From assembly GCA_004524515.1 (NCBI GenBank), contig SDNV01000009.1, positions 1-38,831 of the forward strand: a DNA stretch of 38,831 bases, given 5' to 3'. The stretch comes from Promethearchaeota archaeon (GTDB taxonomy: Archaea > Asgardarchaeota > Lokiarchaeia > Sigynarchaeales > SOKP01). Positions within the stretch are counted from its first letter, which is position 1. Every line of letters starts with the position of its first letter. Made by a program: the position numbers and the translations under genes. Below are positions 16,124 through 24,192 of this stretch, in pieces. A model generated the notes under the pieces. The model saw nothing but the letters and a program-made list of their open reading frames with translations, was not told the origin of the DNA and did not search any database.

Positions 16124-16495
16124 CTAATCTAACAATTCAGCAATTTTTCTACTAACACTCTCAATATTTAAAAAGACCATTCCTAAAGATGGATTAGCTT
16201 TTGTTAGAGTAGCGAGTATAGCATTCGATCCCGCTCTTGATAGAATAATGATCCCATCATCGCCCTCAATTAGAATCCTTTTGAGTTCTCCCCGTGCGAG
16301 CTCATCAACGGCCCTTTCTGATACGCTTAAAATTGCCGCAGACATTGCGGAAACAATGCCATCGTTGACGTCTCTCGAAAGTACACTACATATAGGCAGT
16401 CCTTGGACTGAAACAATTGCAGAACCTTGTATTTCTGAATTAATGGCTTCCATTTGTCGTAATAGTTCGATGAGATCGCTGATATTTTCACTCAC
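16124..16495 (-). CDS. Roadblock/LC7 domain protein
   Basis: The product is a 123-residue single-domain protein. The fold is recognisable in order: an N-terminal helix (ISDLIELLRQMEAI), a strand pair (GSAIVSVQGLPICSVL), the long helix (GIVSAMSAAILSVSERAVDEL), then strands KRILIEGDDGIIILSRAG and AILATLTK, and the last helix SVSRKIAELLD. Bacterial MglB and eukaryotic dynein LC7 and Ragulator subunits share it; they regulate Ras-like GTPases. Asgard archaea carry many stand-alone copies. It probably dimerises and acts as a GTPase regulator in the cytoplasm (family knowledge). It is a single gene. Confidence 0.93.
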   Translation of the reverse strand: MSENISDLIELLRQMEAINSEIQGSAIVSVQGLPICSVLSRDVNDGIVSAMSAAILSVSERAVDELARGELKRILIEGDDGIIILSRAGSNAILATLTKANPSLGMVFLNIESVSRKIAELLD

Positions 16496-16641
16496 TAATA
16501 ACTCAACTTAAAAATTGATATCTTAATATTATATAATAATAATCTAATATAATATAATTTTTAATATATTATTATTTTCTATTTAAGTTTATTTTTATTT
16601 TTAAAAAATCTTTTTATCAAAATTATCATATATCAATAATA

Positions 16642-17616
16642 ATGACCGAGAATCAAAAAAATAAGGCTAAGAAGCAAAAAACTAAGGAAGATTCAGAAAA
16701 AAATCAAGAAGAAAAACAACATAAAATCGAATCTCTTAGAAAAGCGGGAAATGTGGCAAAACAAGTTAAAAATTATATAAGACCAAAAATTAAGGTTGAT
16801 ACTGCTGCTTTAGATCTCATAAATATTACTGAAGCAAAAATCATAGAATTAGGAGGGAATATGGCTTTTCCTGCCAATTTATCAATTAATCATATCGCTG
16901 CGCATTATACAAGTCCATCCCGAGATGATGGATTGATGATAAAAGAAAATGATTTGGTTAAAATCGATATAGGTGTACATGTGGAAGGGTATATTGTTGA
17001 TACTGCATTTTCTGTTAATTTTAACCAAGATAAAACCTTAGAAAATATTGTTCAGGCAACGGAAGTAGCTGTTGATGCTGCTAAAATGATGGCTAAACCT
17101 AAGGTGAATACCAGAGAAATTGGGAAAAAAATAGAAAGTATAATTAAAGGATTTAAATATAATCCTATAAAGGAATTGGGTGGGCATCAAACTGAAAGGT
17201 GGATTGTTCATGGAAAAAAAGCATTACCTGAGCTAGGAAATCAAAAAGGTGATATTATGGAGGAGGGTGATGTTTTTGCTGTAGAAATATTCGCATCTAC
17301 AGGGGAAGGTTCTGTGCATTTAACTAATAACTCATTTATCTACGAGTTAAATCCATACTCAGGACGAGTTCCATTAAGAAGAAAGGCCTCTAAACAGATA
17401 TTAGGTTTTGTTAATAAAAATTATAAAACCTTACCATTCGCAGAGAGATGGTTAACAAATGAATTTAGGATGGGTGTAGCATTTGGACTTCAAGAATTAG
17501 TACAACAGAATAAGCTAAAAGCACATTATGTTTTGGCAGAAAATAAAGGAGCTTACGTTGCTCAGTCAGAAGAAACCATACTTATTACCTCCGATGGATT
17601 TGAACAGTTAACCTAA
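16642..17616 (+). CDS. map: Type II methionine aminopeptidase with Lys/Glu-rich N-terminal extension
   Basis: The enzyme removes the initiator methionine from nascent proteins. Metal ligands can be aligned with the archaeal enzyme: Asp109 (KIDIG), Asp120 (VDTAF), His182 (GGHQTERW), Glu215 (FAVEIFA) and Glu310 (AQSEETI). The substrate-side His88 (NHIAAHYT) is present. At 324 residues it is about 30 longer than typical archaeal MetAP. The excess is the N-terminal stretch of about 30 residues made almost only of K, E, Q and N, as in eukaryotic MetAP2, whose charged extension contacts ribosomes and eIF2. The start ATG has no SD. It is followed by the glycosyltransferase gene after 42 bases. Confidence 0.95.
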   Translation: MTENQKNKAKKQKTKEDSEKNQEEKQHKIESLRKAGNVAKQVKNYIRPKIKVDTAALDLINITEAKIIELGGNMAFPANLSINHIAAHYTSPSRDDGLMIKENDLVKIDIGVHVEGYIVDTAFSVNFNQDKTLENIVQATEVAVDAAKMMAKPKVNTREIGKKIESIIKGFKYNPIKELGGHQTERWIVHGKKALPELGNQKGDIMEEGDVFAVEIFASTGEGSVHLTNNSFIYELNPYSGRVPLRRKASKQILGFVNKNYKTLPFAERWLTNEFRMGVAFGLQELVQQNKLKAHYVLAENKGAYVAQSEETILITSDGFEQLT

Positions 17617-17658
17617 GATTTTGATTTTTTAAATTTTTATAATTTTATATTATAAGTC

Positions 17659-18792
17659 ATGAAAAAACTTAACATATGCCTTGTTTCATTGACCGTAGCT
17701 CCAGATAGTCAAGATGGGGCTGCGAAATTTATTAGGGGGGTATTTGATTATTTAAACAAACAAGACCAATTTATTGTTAAGTTGATAACTGCAAAATGGA
17801 ATGAAAATCTTAATATCCCAAATATAATTCAATTAAAAATAATCAAGAAGAGTTTTCTTTGGATTCCGCAATTTATCTTTAAGACTCTTAAATTGATTAG
17901 AAAGCAGCATTTTGATATAATCCACGGAAATGGACCAAAAGGATCCTTACCCTTGATATTTTTAAGCAATAAAAAGAAATTTTTATCTAGTTTGCATGAT
18001 TTAGGGCCATTTGAAGCTAAATTTTCATTAAATTTTTTGGAAAAATATTTATTTCAATGGGTTGCAAAAAAAGCAATAATTATTACTACCTGTTCTAATT
18101 CTATTAAAAATGAAATCAAACACTATATACCAAAAATAAGTATCAATAAAATCTATAACCTTTATTCCGCTATTGAAGATAAATTTAAACCTTATCCTAA
18201 AGAGGCTCAAGAACTTAAAAAAAAGATGGGAATAAATGGTCCCATTCTCTTATATATCGGACGTATTGCATCATATAAAGGAGTAGAGGATATAATCTCT
18301 GCTTATAGAATTGCTAAAAAAATAAATCCTAATTTGAATTTAATTATTGGTGGAAAACCAGATTTTTATATGGAAAAAAATTATGAAGAATGGAAATGTA
18401 AATATAAGGATATTTATTTTTTAGGTTTTATACCTGAAGAGATAATACCTTTTTACTATTCAATGGCAGATATCTTTATAACATATTCTTATGCAGCTGA
18501 AGGGTTTGGTTTAACTCCAATTGAAGCTATAGCTTGTGGAACTCCGGTTATTTGTTCCTCACTTCCAGTTTTTAAAGAAATTTTACAAGATAATGCAATA
18601 TTTGTTCCGCCTAAAACACCTCCCATCTTGGCAGAAGAAATTATCAATTTAATGAAGGATGATGAAAAAAGAGATGCAATGATAAAGAAAGCTATGCTTT
18701 ATATTCAAAAATATACGTGGGATTCAGTTGGTAAAAAGTTACAAAAAGTTTATCAAAATTTTTTAACCTTTGAAAAAAATCAAAAATTTTAG
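17659..18792 (+). CDS. Glycosyltransferase family 4 (GT-B fold)
   Basis: The product is a 377-residue cytosolic GT4 enzyme that would transfer a sugar from a nucleotide donor to a lipid- or protein-linked glycan. The C-terminal donor-binding domain shows ILLYIGRIASYKGVEDIISA and the E-x7-E region in AAEGFGLTPIEAIACGTPVI. The N-terminal Rossmann half has DIIHGNGPKGSLP. The substrate is unknown. Its stop overlaps the stop of the opposite-strand DUF354 gene by three bases. With that gene and the acyltransferase at 19931 it forms a small surface-glycan cluster (inference). Confidence 0.93.
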   Translation: MKKLNICLVSLTVAPDSQDGAAKFIRGVFDYLNKQDQFIVKLITAKWNENLNIPNIIQLKIIKKSFLWIPQFIFKTLKLIRKQHFDIIHGNGPKGSLPLIFLSNKKKFLSSLHDLGPFEAKFSLNFLEKYLFQWVAKKAIIITTCSNSIKNEIKHYIPKISINKIYNLYSAIEDKFKPYPKEAQELKKKMGINGPILLYIGRIASYKGVEDIISAYRIAKKINPNLNLIIGGKPDFYMEKNYEEWKCKYKDIYFLGFIPEEIIPFYYSMADIFITYSYAAEGFGLTPIEAIACGTPVICSSLPVFKEILQDNAIFVPPKTPPILAEEIINLMKDDEKRDAMIKKAMLYIQKYTWDSVGKKLQKVYQNFLTFEKNQKF

Positions 18793-19892
18793 CTAATTAA
18801 TTTTTCTTTTACATAATTAAAGCAAATAATGATTGGATTTTCGAATCGTTTTATTTTTTCCTTAAAATTTAAATTATATCTATTAGATAATGGATTTTGC
18901 TGAAGAATTTCAATTGCTCTTTTAATTAATAATTTTATATCCTTAATATGTTCTAATGGATAACCATTTTTCATTAAGAAATTTTCTTGTGGAGCAGTTT
19001 CTCCCGGAAAATATTCTATACTTGGTACATTTAGAAGACTTGATTCACGTACAATAGTACCTCCACCACTTATAATTAAGGCACTATAAAAACACAAATC
19101 AACTAAATGTGGTAAATAACGAGTTATTACGATATTTTTTTCTTTAGAAAATGGTTTAATCTTTTTTTTGAGAAATTGTTCTTGTTTATCTGTCCGAACT
19201 AATAAAAAAAATTTATAATTTGGAAATTTTTTATATATTGGAGGAAAAATACGACTAATCAAAGTCTCCTCCGGTCTGAGTTTGTCTATAAAATAAGAAG
19301 CAAAACTAGGTTCACTTCTCATTATGATATATCTTCCTTTTTGAATATTAAATCGCTCGAGTATTTGAGGGTTTGGAGAAAATTCAGAAAGCCAAGCTAC
19401 TTCATCTATCCCGTTATATCTTATTATTTTATTCTTATCTGCATACAGCTTTTCATACCATTCTAAAGGGATGCATTGAGGGGTTATGATATTATTTAGA
19501 TAAGGGAAAATCAATTTACAAACTGGTTCGTTTCGTGGTTCATCATTGAAGCCGATAGATGGAATTTTCAAACCATAAGCAATCCGTGTCCCCTCAACAG
19601 AAGAAAATGTTACAAAATAATGTGGAGAGAACCGTTTAACATAAGGAAATAAGTCTTTTAAACGATTAATATATGTAAATAATTTTTCTTCCAGTTTCTC
19701 CCCTCCATGTCTGCCAACTTTAACATAATTCACTCTAAGATCATCCAAAATCTGAAACGTAGAATCATAATCTCTTGCTGTAATAAGCATATTTGCCTCT
19801 GCTTTTTGAAACATTTTAAATAAACTATTAAACATAATGGCAGTTTTCGGCTCCTCAATATCAATCCATATATTTTTTCCCGAAAGACTCAA
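18789..19892 (-). CDS. DUF354 family protein (GT-B-like, surface polysaccharide)
   Basis: The product has 367 residues. The start NIWIDIEEPKTAIMFNSLFK, the segment LITARDYDSTFQILDDL and the nucleotide-side GGGTIVRESSLLNVPSIEYF are typical of DUF354. This family is related to UDP-GlcNAc 2-epimerase and MurG-like GT-B enzymes and is common in archaeal exopolysaccharide loci. The true reaction is not established. It lies upstream-to-downstream with the hexapeptide acyltransferase (19931) on the same strand, 38 bases apart, probably in one transcript. Confidence 0.88.
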   Translation of the reverse strand: MSLSGKNIWIDIEEPKTAIMFNSLFKMFQKAEANMLITARDYDSTFQILDDLRVNYVKVGRHGGEKLEEKLFTYINRLKDLFPYVKRFSPHYFVTFSSVEGTRIAYGLKIPSIGFNDEPRNEPVCKLIFPYLNNIITPQCIPLEWYEKLYADKNKIIRYNGIDEVAWLSEFSPNPQILERFNIQKGRYIIMRSEPSFASYFIDKLRPEETLISRIFPPIYKKFPNYKFFLLVRTDKQEQFLKKKIKPFSKEKNIVITRYLPHLVDLCFYSALIISGGGTIVRESSLLNVPSIEYFPGETAPQENFLMKNGYPLEHIKDIKLLIKRAIEILQQNPLSNRYNLNFKEKIKRFENPIIICFNYVKEKLIS

Positions 19893-19930
19893 AAAAACAC
19901 CTTAAAGATTTAAATCAATTATTAATACAA

Positions 19931-20686
19931 TTATTCCATGTTCCAGTCTCTTGGAACTTTTTTCAAAAACTTTGCAGGATTCCCTATTACTATTTCATCC
20001 TCCTTAGTATTCTTTGTTACAACTGCTCCTGCTCCCACAATAGAACCGCGCCTTACTTTAACATTAGGAAAAATCACCGAATTAGCCCCCAAAGATACAT
20101 TATCTTCAATAGTAGGACCAATTAAATCATACTTCTTACGCATCATATATTTATCATTGGTTAATTTGCAGTAGGGACCCATAAATACATTATTACCAAT
20201 AGTTGAAAATAATGGAATATATACTCCGGTTTGAATACTCACATCACTTCCAATAGTTACATTACCATCTATAATGCAATTTGTTCCGATTAAAGTATTA
20301 TTCGCAATATTTGTTTTCTCTCGAATCATTACATAATGACCCGTTTGACAATTGTTTCCGATGGTAACTTCAGAATAAATAATAGTTCCTGCTCGAATTA
20401 TACAATTATTCCCTATATTTACTTTTGGGCCCTCAAAATCAATGATCGGTTTTTTACTGGAAATAATTTGATTCAAATGAATTTTTTGAGGATGTCCAAT
20501 TATACAATTATCCCCTATATAACTACCAGAATTTATTAAGACCCTACCATAAATCTTAACTCCTTTGGATATATACACATCTTTTTCAATAACTACATCC
20601 TTGCCAATTACTACGAACGCATCAATGAATGCATCCGCATCTACACGAGCCTCTGGATGAATTATGCTTATCTCTCTATTATTCAT
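19931..20686 (-). CDS. Hexapeptide-repeat N-acyltransferase (left-handed beta-helix)
   Basis: The product has 251 residues composed mostly of isoleucine/valine-patched hexapeptides (for example VIEKDVYISKGVKIYGRVLI and GNNCIIRAGTIIYSEVTIGN). They form a left-handed beta-helix like WbpD/WlbB UDP-sugar N-acetyltransferases. Active enzymes are trimers that use acetyl-CoA. The catalytic His of that group may be His117 in NCQTGHYVMIRE. The tail GAGAVVTKNTKEDEIVIGNP is the conserved family end. It probably acetylates an amino sugar for surface or N-linked glycans made by the neighbouring transferases (inference). Confidence 0.9.
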   Translation of the reverse strand: MNNREISIIHPEARVDADAFIDAFVVIGKDVVIEKDVYISKGVKIYGRVLINSGSYIGDNCIIGHPQKIHLNQIISSKKPIIDFEGPKVNIGNNCIIRAGTIIYSEVTIGNNCQTGHYVMIREKTNIANNTLIGTNCIIDGNVTIGSDVSIQTGVYIPLFSTIGNNVFMGPYCKLTNDKYMMRKKYDLIGPTIEDNVSLGANSVIFPNVKVRRGSIVGAGAVVTKNTKEDEIVIGNPAKFLKKVPRDWNME

Positions 20687-20787
20687 ATCTAAAATTATCT
20701 ATGGGAAGGAATTTGATATATATTTAAATATAAGTCCTAGAATATTAAATTTTATTACAAAAAATATACTAATCCCTAGAAATATAT

Positions 20788-21081
20788 TTATTTTGCGCAC
20801 TCACATGGATTTTTATTGCACTTTCTACATTTATTTGGATATTTATCCAGCAACGCCTTCTCAACATCAATTTCTAATAAATTCGCTATTGAAATTGTCC
20901 AAGCCATAATATCTGCAATTTCCTCAGAGGCTTTTTCTATATTTGGTCTTTTTTCTTTTAATATACTCGATAATTCCCCGACCTCCTCAATTAACCACAT
21001 AAAAGTTTTCTCAATCCCTCTAGCGCCATCTTTTTTGTAATAAAGATTTTTAATTAGATTTTGAAAATCAGTGATATCCAT
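20788..21081 (-). CDS. MazG-like NTP pyrophosphohydrolase with C-terminal Cys cluster
   Basis: The product is a 97-residue MazG/DUF84-like protein. The metal-binding pattern E-E-x-x-E followed by E-x-x-D is seen in WLIEEVGELSSIL and ASEEIADIMAW. Such enzymes hydrolyse non-canonical NTPs or dNTPs to NMP and PPi and form dimers or tetramers. The last 14 residues, KCRKCNKNPCECAK, hold four cysteines (CxxCxxxxCxC) that could bind zinc or an iron-sulfur cluster; this tail also occurs in some archaeal MazG relatives. It lies between the acyltransferase and Sec61beta genes on the same strand. Confidence 0.85.
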   Translation of the reverse strand: MDITDFQNLIKNLYYKKDGARGIEKTFMWLIEEVGELSSILKEKRPNIEKASEEIADIMAWTISIANLLEIDVEKALLDKYPNKCRKCNKNPCECAK

Positions 21082-21115
21082 AAAATTTGTTCACATCAAT
21101 GTAAAAAAATGAGGG

Positions 21116-21343
21116 TTAACCTCCAGCAGATCCTGGTGTGAAAAGCCAGTCAAGTATTCCTAAATGAGCTAAAATTACAATTCCAATCAGCAAGGCGGAC
21201 ATAATGATAGTACTTATTGGACCAATTTTGATGCCAATTGAACTATCTTCAAAAAATCTCATTAATCCTGCACCTCCCGCAGGCATCGGAGAGCTTCCAC
21301 TTCTTCTCCTTTTTCGCCTCGATTGTTTTCTACGGCTCGACAT
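21116..21343 (-). CDS. secG: Protein translocase subunit Sec61beta
   Basis: The product is a 75-residue tail-anchored protein. It has a basic N-terminus rich in Arg, Lys and Ser, then AGLMRFFEDSSIGIKIGP, which matches the archaeal and eukaryotic Sec61beta signature (G-x-x-R-F-x-x-x-x-x-x-G-I-K-x-G-P). One transmembrane helix follows (ISTIIMSALLIGIVILAHLG). It is the small subunit of the SecYEbeta channel in the cytoplasmic membrane. The gene is divergent from the OST1-like gene at 21494 with a 150-base shared upstream region, which links translocon and oligosaccharyltransferase subunits. Confidence 0.92.
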   Translation of the reverse strand: MSSRRKQSRRKRRRSGSSPMPAGGAGLMRFFEDSSIGIKIGPISTIIMSALLIGIVILAHLGILDWLFTPGSAGG

Positions 21344-21493
21344 AATTATAACTTTTTCTTAAATAGTTTAAGATTATGTAAAAAATAAACCGCTAAAATT
21401 TTAAAACTTTATCTTAATAACAGTAAAAATTTAATAAATTTTTATTAATTGTTTTAATTATTTTATGTTAATTTAAGTAATTTAAGATAATAT

Positions 21494-23341
21494 ATGTTAA
21501 GAAAAAAAATAATTTCATTTATTTTCATTGGAATCATCTTAGTTATCATTATTTTTTCATTGATTCCAACCTCTTCAAATATAAATTATAAAAATAGTGA
21601 TAATTCTAATACCAAAGAATATCCAAACATTTCTGCAAGCCTAGAAGGAGCAGAAAACATATTAATAACTGGAATAAATAGGGAAGCAGAAATTAATGGT
21701 TATGGCTTAATTAATATAGAAGATGAGATTACCATTAAAAATATGAATGATAATCCAATAACCTCTATTTATGTGGGAGTACCTTTAATTCACTCTGAAG
21801 ATCTAGTTTTTTACGAAGCAGAAGGTGAAGAAGAAAATAGTTTATCTATTGAAAGAGATAATTTAGTTATGGGAGAATTCGAAATGATTGCGATCTATTT
21901 CGATTCTCCGCTTAAACCTCAAGAATCCAATGAAGTGCGGTTTATACATTCATATAAAAACATGTTAATTTATTCTAAACAGACAGAGTCACAACAAAAG
22001 ATAAATTTTACGGGTTACGTTTTTCCCTTAATGCCATATAGAGCACAAGGAAGCATAAAAGCAGTTTATGAAAAACCAGAATCTTCTAGAGTAGATTCAA
22101 GTCCATCTTGGGGTGCGGTAGATAATTTTGAAGATACAATTACTTTTACTAATAATAGTCTCGATCCTTTCCTAACCAATATTGAACAAGATGGGATAAT
22201 TGAAATAATTCTCTCTGACGATGAGATTACCAGATTAGAGTTTAATGAAATAAATAGAGAAATTTATATTTCTCCTTGGGGTATTATTAAGGTAACCGAA
22301 AATTATGATATCAGAAATGAAGGAGCCATAGAACTCAATGAATTAAATTTCGAAATTCCAGGACCTGCAAAAGATATCAAAGTTTATGATGATTTAGGAG
22401 AAATTCTGGGAGTCGAAATTACTCCCGAAGAAAATTATTATAATTTGACTTATAAAGATTTATACATAGATTTATCCGAAAATCGTGTTGATATAATTCC
22501 GGATTCAAAATTCATATTCTCTATTGAATATTTTTTACCTTTTGAAAAATATTTTTCTTTGAATTGGATCCTATTATCCATTAAAATGGATTTATTAACT
22601 ACCATCTATGAATATTTAGGAGCCGACCAAACAGTTAAAATTATTATCGAGGGTTGTTTTAGTTTAGATTACGTATCCGAACCTCCTGTTGCAATAGAGT
22701 ACTCGCAAAATTCTCTAATTTTAGTTTACGAGTCTGATTATGTAGTTCCTTTTCAAGACCAGGAAATACAATTTACCTTCATAATTAATTATTTAGATAT
22801 GAGTTTAAGACCTATTACTTTCATATTATTAATAGCAATAATCTCAACAGGGTATGTAATTCTGATTAAAACAAGAAAAGAAGCTGCTGAAATTGCTGTT
22901 TTTAGAAAAGATCTACTACCTATTAATGAAATTCGTGAATTTTGCTCGTTATATGACGAAAAAAATGCGTTATTGTTGGAAATTAGACAAGCAGAAGAAG
23001 ATGTAAAGCGAAAGAAGATAATAAAAAAGAAATATAGGAATATTTTAGACAATAACAAGAAAAAAATAGAAGAAATTGATAAGGAAATTATTGCATTTAA
23101 AAAGATTGTTAGGGATGTAAATGCTACATTTGAAAATTTAATAAATAAGTTAGAAGTCCTTGAAGCAGAACGTGTAAGTATTGAAGATAGTTTAAATCTT
23201 TTAGAGGCTCGCTATAGAAGAGGAAGACTTCCATCAAGGAAAGCCTATCTTAATTTATCAGAAAATTTCTTGCGACGAAGGAAAAAGATAGATAGAAGTA
23301 TTGATAGAAATATTCAACAATTAAGGAGTTATTTGCTGTAG
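21494..23341 (+). CDS. Ribophorin I (OST1)-like oligosaccharyltransferase subunit
   Basis: The product has 615 residues. It shows an N-terminal signal/anchor (residues 5-25), a large outside domain, one membrane helix (about 438-456: LRPITFILLIAIISTGYVIL) and a cytosolic coiled-coil tail of about 155 residues. The order and local sequence match eukaryotic ribophorin I: ISPWGIIKVTENYDIRNEGA corresponds to the human segment SHWGNIAVEENVDLKHTGA. It is followed by a DDLGE turn, a paired beta domain, the helix, and a tail with AERVSIEDSLNLLEARYRRG near the human AERLVAGKLKK stretch. In eukaryotes this subunit sits beside STT3 and the translocon. No STT3 gene is in the window. The homology is by eye, from remembered human sequence. 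Confidence 0.8.
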   Translation: MLRKKIISFIFIGIILVIIIFSLIPTSSNINYKNSDNSNTKEYPNISASLEGAENILITGINREAEINGYGLINIEDEITIKNMNDNPITSIYVGVPLIHSEDLVFYEAEGEEENSLSIERDNLVMGEFEMIAIYFDSPLKPQESNEVRFIHSYKNMLIYSKQTESQQKINFTGYVFPLMPYRAQGSIKAVYEKPESSRVDSSPSWGAVDNFEDTITFTNNSLDPFLTNIEQDGIIEIILSDDEITRLEFNEINREIYISPWGIIKVTENYDIRNEGAIELNELNFEIPGPAKDIKVYDDLGEILGVEITPEENYYNLTYKDLYIDLSENRVDIIPDSKFIFSIEYFLPFEKYFSLNWILLSIKMDLLTTIYEYLGADQTVKIIIEGCFSLDYVSEPPVAIEYSQNSLILVYESDYVVPFQDQEIQFTFIINYLDMSLRPITFILLIAIISTGYVILIKTRKEAAEIAVFRKDLLPINEIREFCSLYDEKNALLLEIRQAEEDVKRKKIIKKKYRNILDNNKKKIEEIDKEIIAFKKIVRDVNATFENLINKLEVLEAERVSIEDSLNLLEARYRRGRLPSRKAYLNLSENFLRRRKKIDRSIDRNIQQLRSYLL

Positions 23342-23391
23342 TGATTTAAATTTTATATAATATTTTTTAATTTATTAAATGAGGGAGAAGT

Positions 23392-24015
23392 ATGAAACCT
23401 TGGTTATTTGATATACTTGCTTGTCCAATAGATAAACATTTCCCACTAAAGCTATATATATTTGCTTATGAAACAAAACAGAGTGAATTTGAAATTTTTC
23501 TTAACGTATATGAGAATAGAGATCTGGTTCAAATTCAAAAAGAAGAGATTATTAAAATTATAGAGGAAGATGAAAAATACTATATTAGAGATAATATAAT
23601 TATTGAAAAAAATTTAATTGAAGATTACCTTAATCTCCTCCTTTCAAGTATTAATGAATTAGAAAATATTATTGATAAATCACCCTATGAATTCAGCAAA
23701 AAATGTTATGATTTAATTAAAACAAAAATAAAACAAAATATAATAGAATTTTCACATAAAATAAATATCAAAACCATTGAACAAATATTACCTGAACTCT
23801 ATTTTATAAATAAAATTAAAATCGACATTGAAATCGATTCGGGAATATTGTTATGCGAACAATGCCATCGTTGGTTTCCGATAATACAAACTATTCCTCA
23901 AATGTTGCCTGACGAATATAGAGATGCAGATAAAGAACTTGAATTTCTTGAAAACAATAAAAATTTATTAGATGAAAACTTTTTTCATCAAGATCTAAAA
24001 CCCTTTAATATATGA
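23392..24015 (+). CDS. Trm112-like methyltransferase activator, enlarged
   Basis: Trm112 is the small zinc protein that activates methyltransferases for tRNA, rRNA and release factor (Trm9, Trm11, Mtq2 and others). Both halves of the family signature are present: MKPWLFDILACPIDKHFPL at the start and SGILLCEQCHRWFPIIQTIP plus MLPDEYRD at the end. The zinc site here would be Cys11, Cys155 and Cys158, with His16 where a second cysteine is often found. The 207 residues greatly exceed archaeal (about 60) and yeast (135) proteins, because a helical insert of about 115 residues separates the halves. GAGGGAGAAG lies just before the ATG. The tRNA gene follows after 28 bases. Confidence 0.88.
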   Translation: MKPWLFDILACPIDKHFPLKLYIFAYETKQSEFEIFLNVYENRDLVQIQKEEIIKIIEEDEKYYIRDNIIIEKNLIEDYLNLLLSSINELENIIDKSPYEFSKKCYDLIKTKIKQNIIEFSHKINIKTIEQILPELYFINKIKIDIEIDSGILLCEQCHRWFPIIQTIPQMLPDEYRDADKELEFLENNKNLLDENFFHQDLKPFNI

Positions 24016-24070
24016 ATGATTTTTATCATTCGATCCTAATTAAAGCCCGGTGGTGTAGTGGCCAAGCATC

Positions 24071-24100
24071 AGTAGATTGGTACATCCAACCTACTGCGAA
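24071..24100 (+). other. tRNA intron 1 (30 nt, between positions 26 and 27)
   Basis: 5' bulge T24069 C24070 ^ A24071. Inner helix 24072-24080 with 24086-24094 has nine positions with one A-C mismatch and a 5-nt loop. Central helix GCA/TGC (24066-24068 with 24095-24097) plus an A-G mismatch. 3' bulge A24099 A24100 ^ T24101. Both cuts fall after the second bulge base, as in canonical BHB splicing. The outer helix is absent or weak. This is a non-canonical intron position. Confidence 0.7.
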
Positions 24101-24119
24101 TGGGGCCTTGAACCCCGTG

Positions 24120-24150
24120 TCTTCGAAGGTATTCGGCTTCGAGGCGGGAA
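24120..24150 (+). other. tRNA intron 2 (31 nt, variable loop)
   Basis: Central helix of four perfect pairs: CCCG 24114-24117 with CGGG 24145-24148. 5' bulge T24118 G24119 ^ T24120. Inner helix 24121-24128 with 24137-24144 (8 bp, one G-U) and an 8-nt loop. 3' bulge A24149 A24150 ^ A24151. The central helix borrows the 3' strand of the anticodon stem, so the mature anticodon arm can form only after splicing. Confidence 0.72.
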
Positions 24151-24163
24151 ACCACGGTTCGAA

Positions 24164-24192
24164 TAATAAATGAATCTCTCGTTTATCGAAAA
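24164..24192 (+). other. tRNA intron 3 (29 nt, T-loop)
   Basis: Here the outer helix is the T-stem itself. Central helix TTCG 24158-24161 with CGAA 24187-24190. 5' bulge A24162 A24163 ^ T24164 A24165 (4 nt). Inner helix 24166-24173 with 24179-24186 (8 bp, one G-U) and a 5-nt loop. 3' bulge A24191 A24192 ^ T24193. Splicing restores the exact consensus T-loop TTCGAAT. It is the clearest of the three. Confidence 0.82.

Noticed and set aside
24071..24095. Alternative anticodon arm AGTAG/CTACT giving tRNA-Pro(TGG)
   Set aside because: The loop would be 15 nt, needing an 8-nt intron, and A1-U72 is wrong for Pro. The three-intron tRNA-Gln model gives exactly 73 nt with every arm formed.
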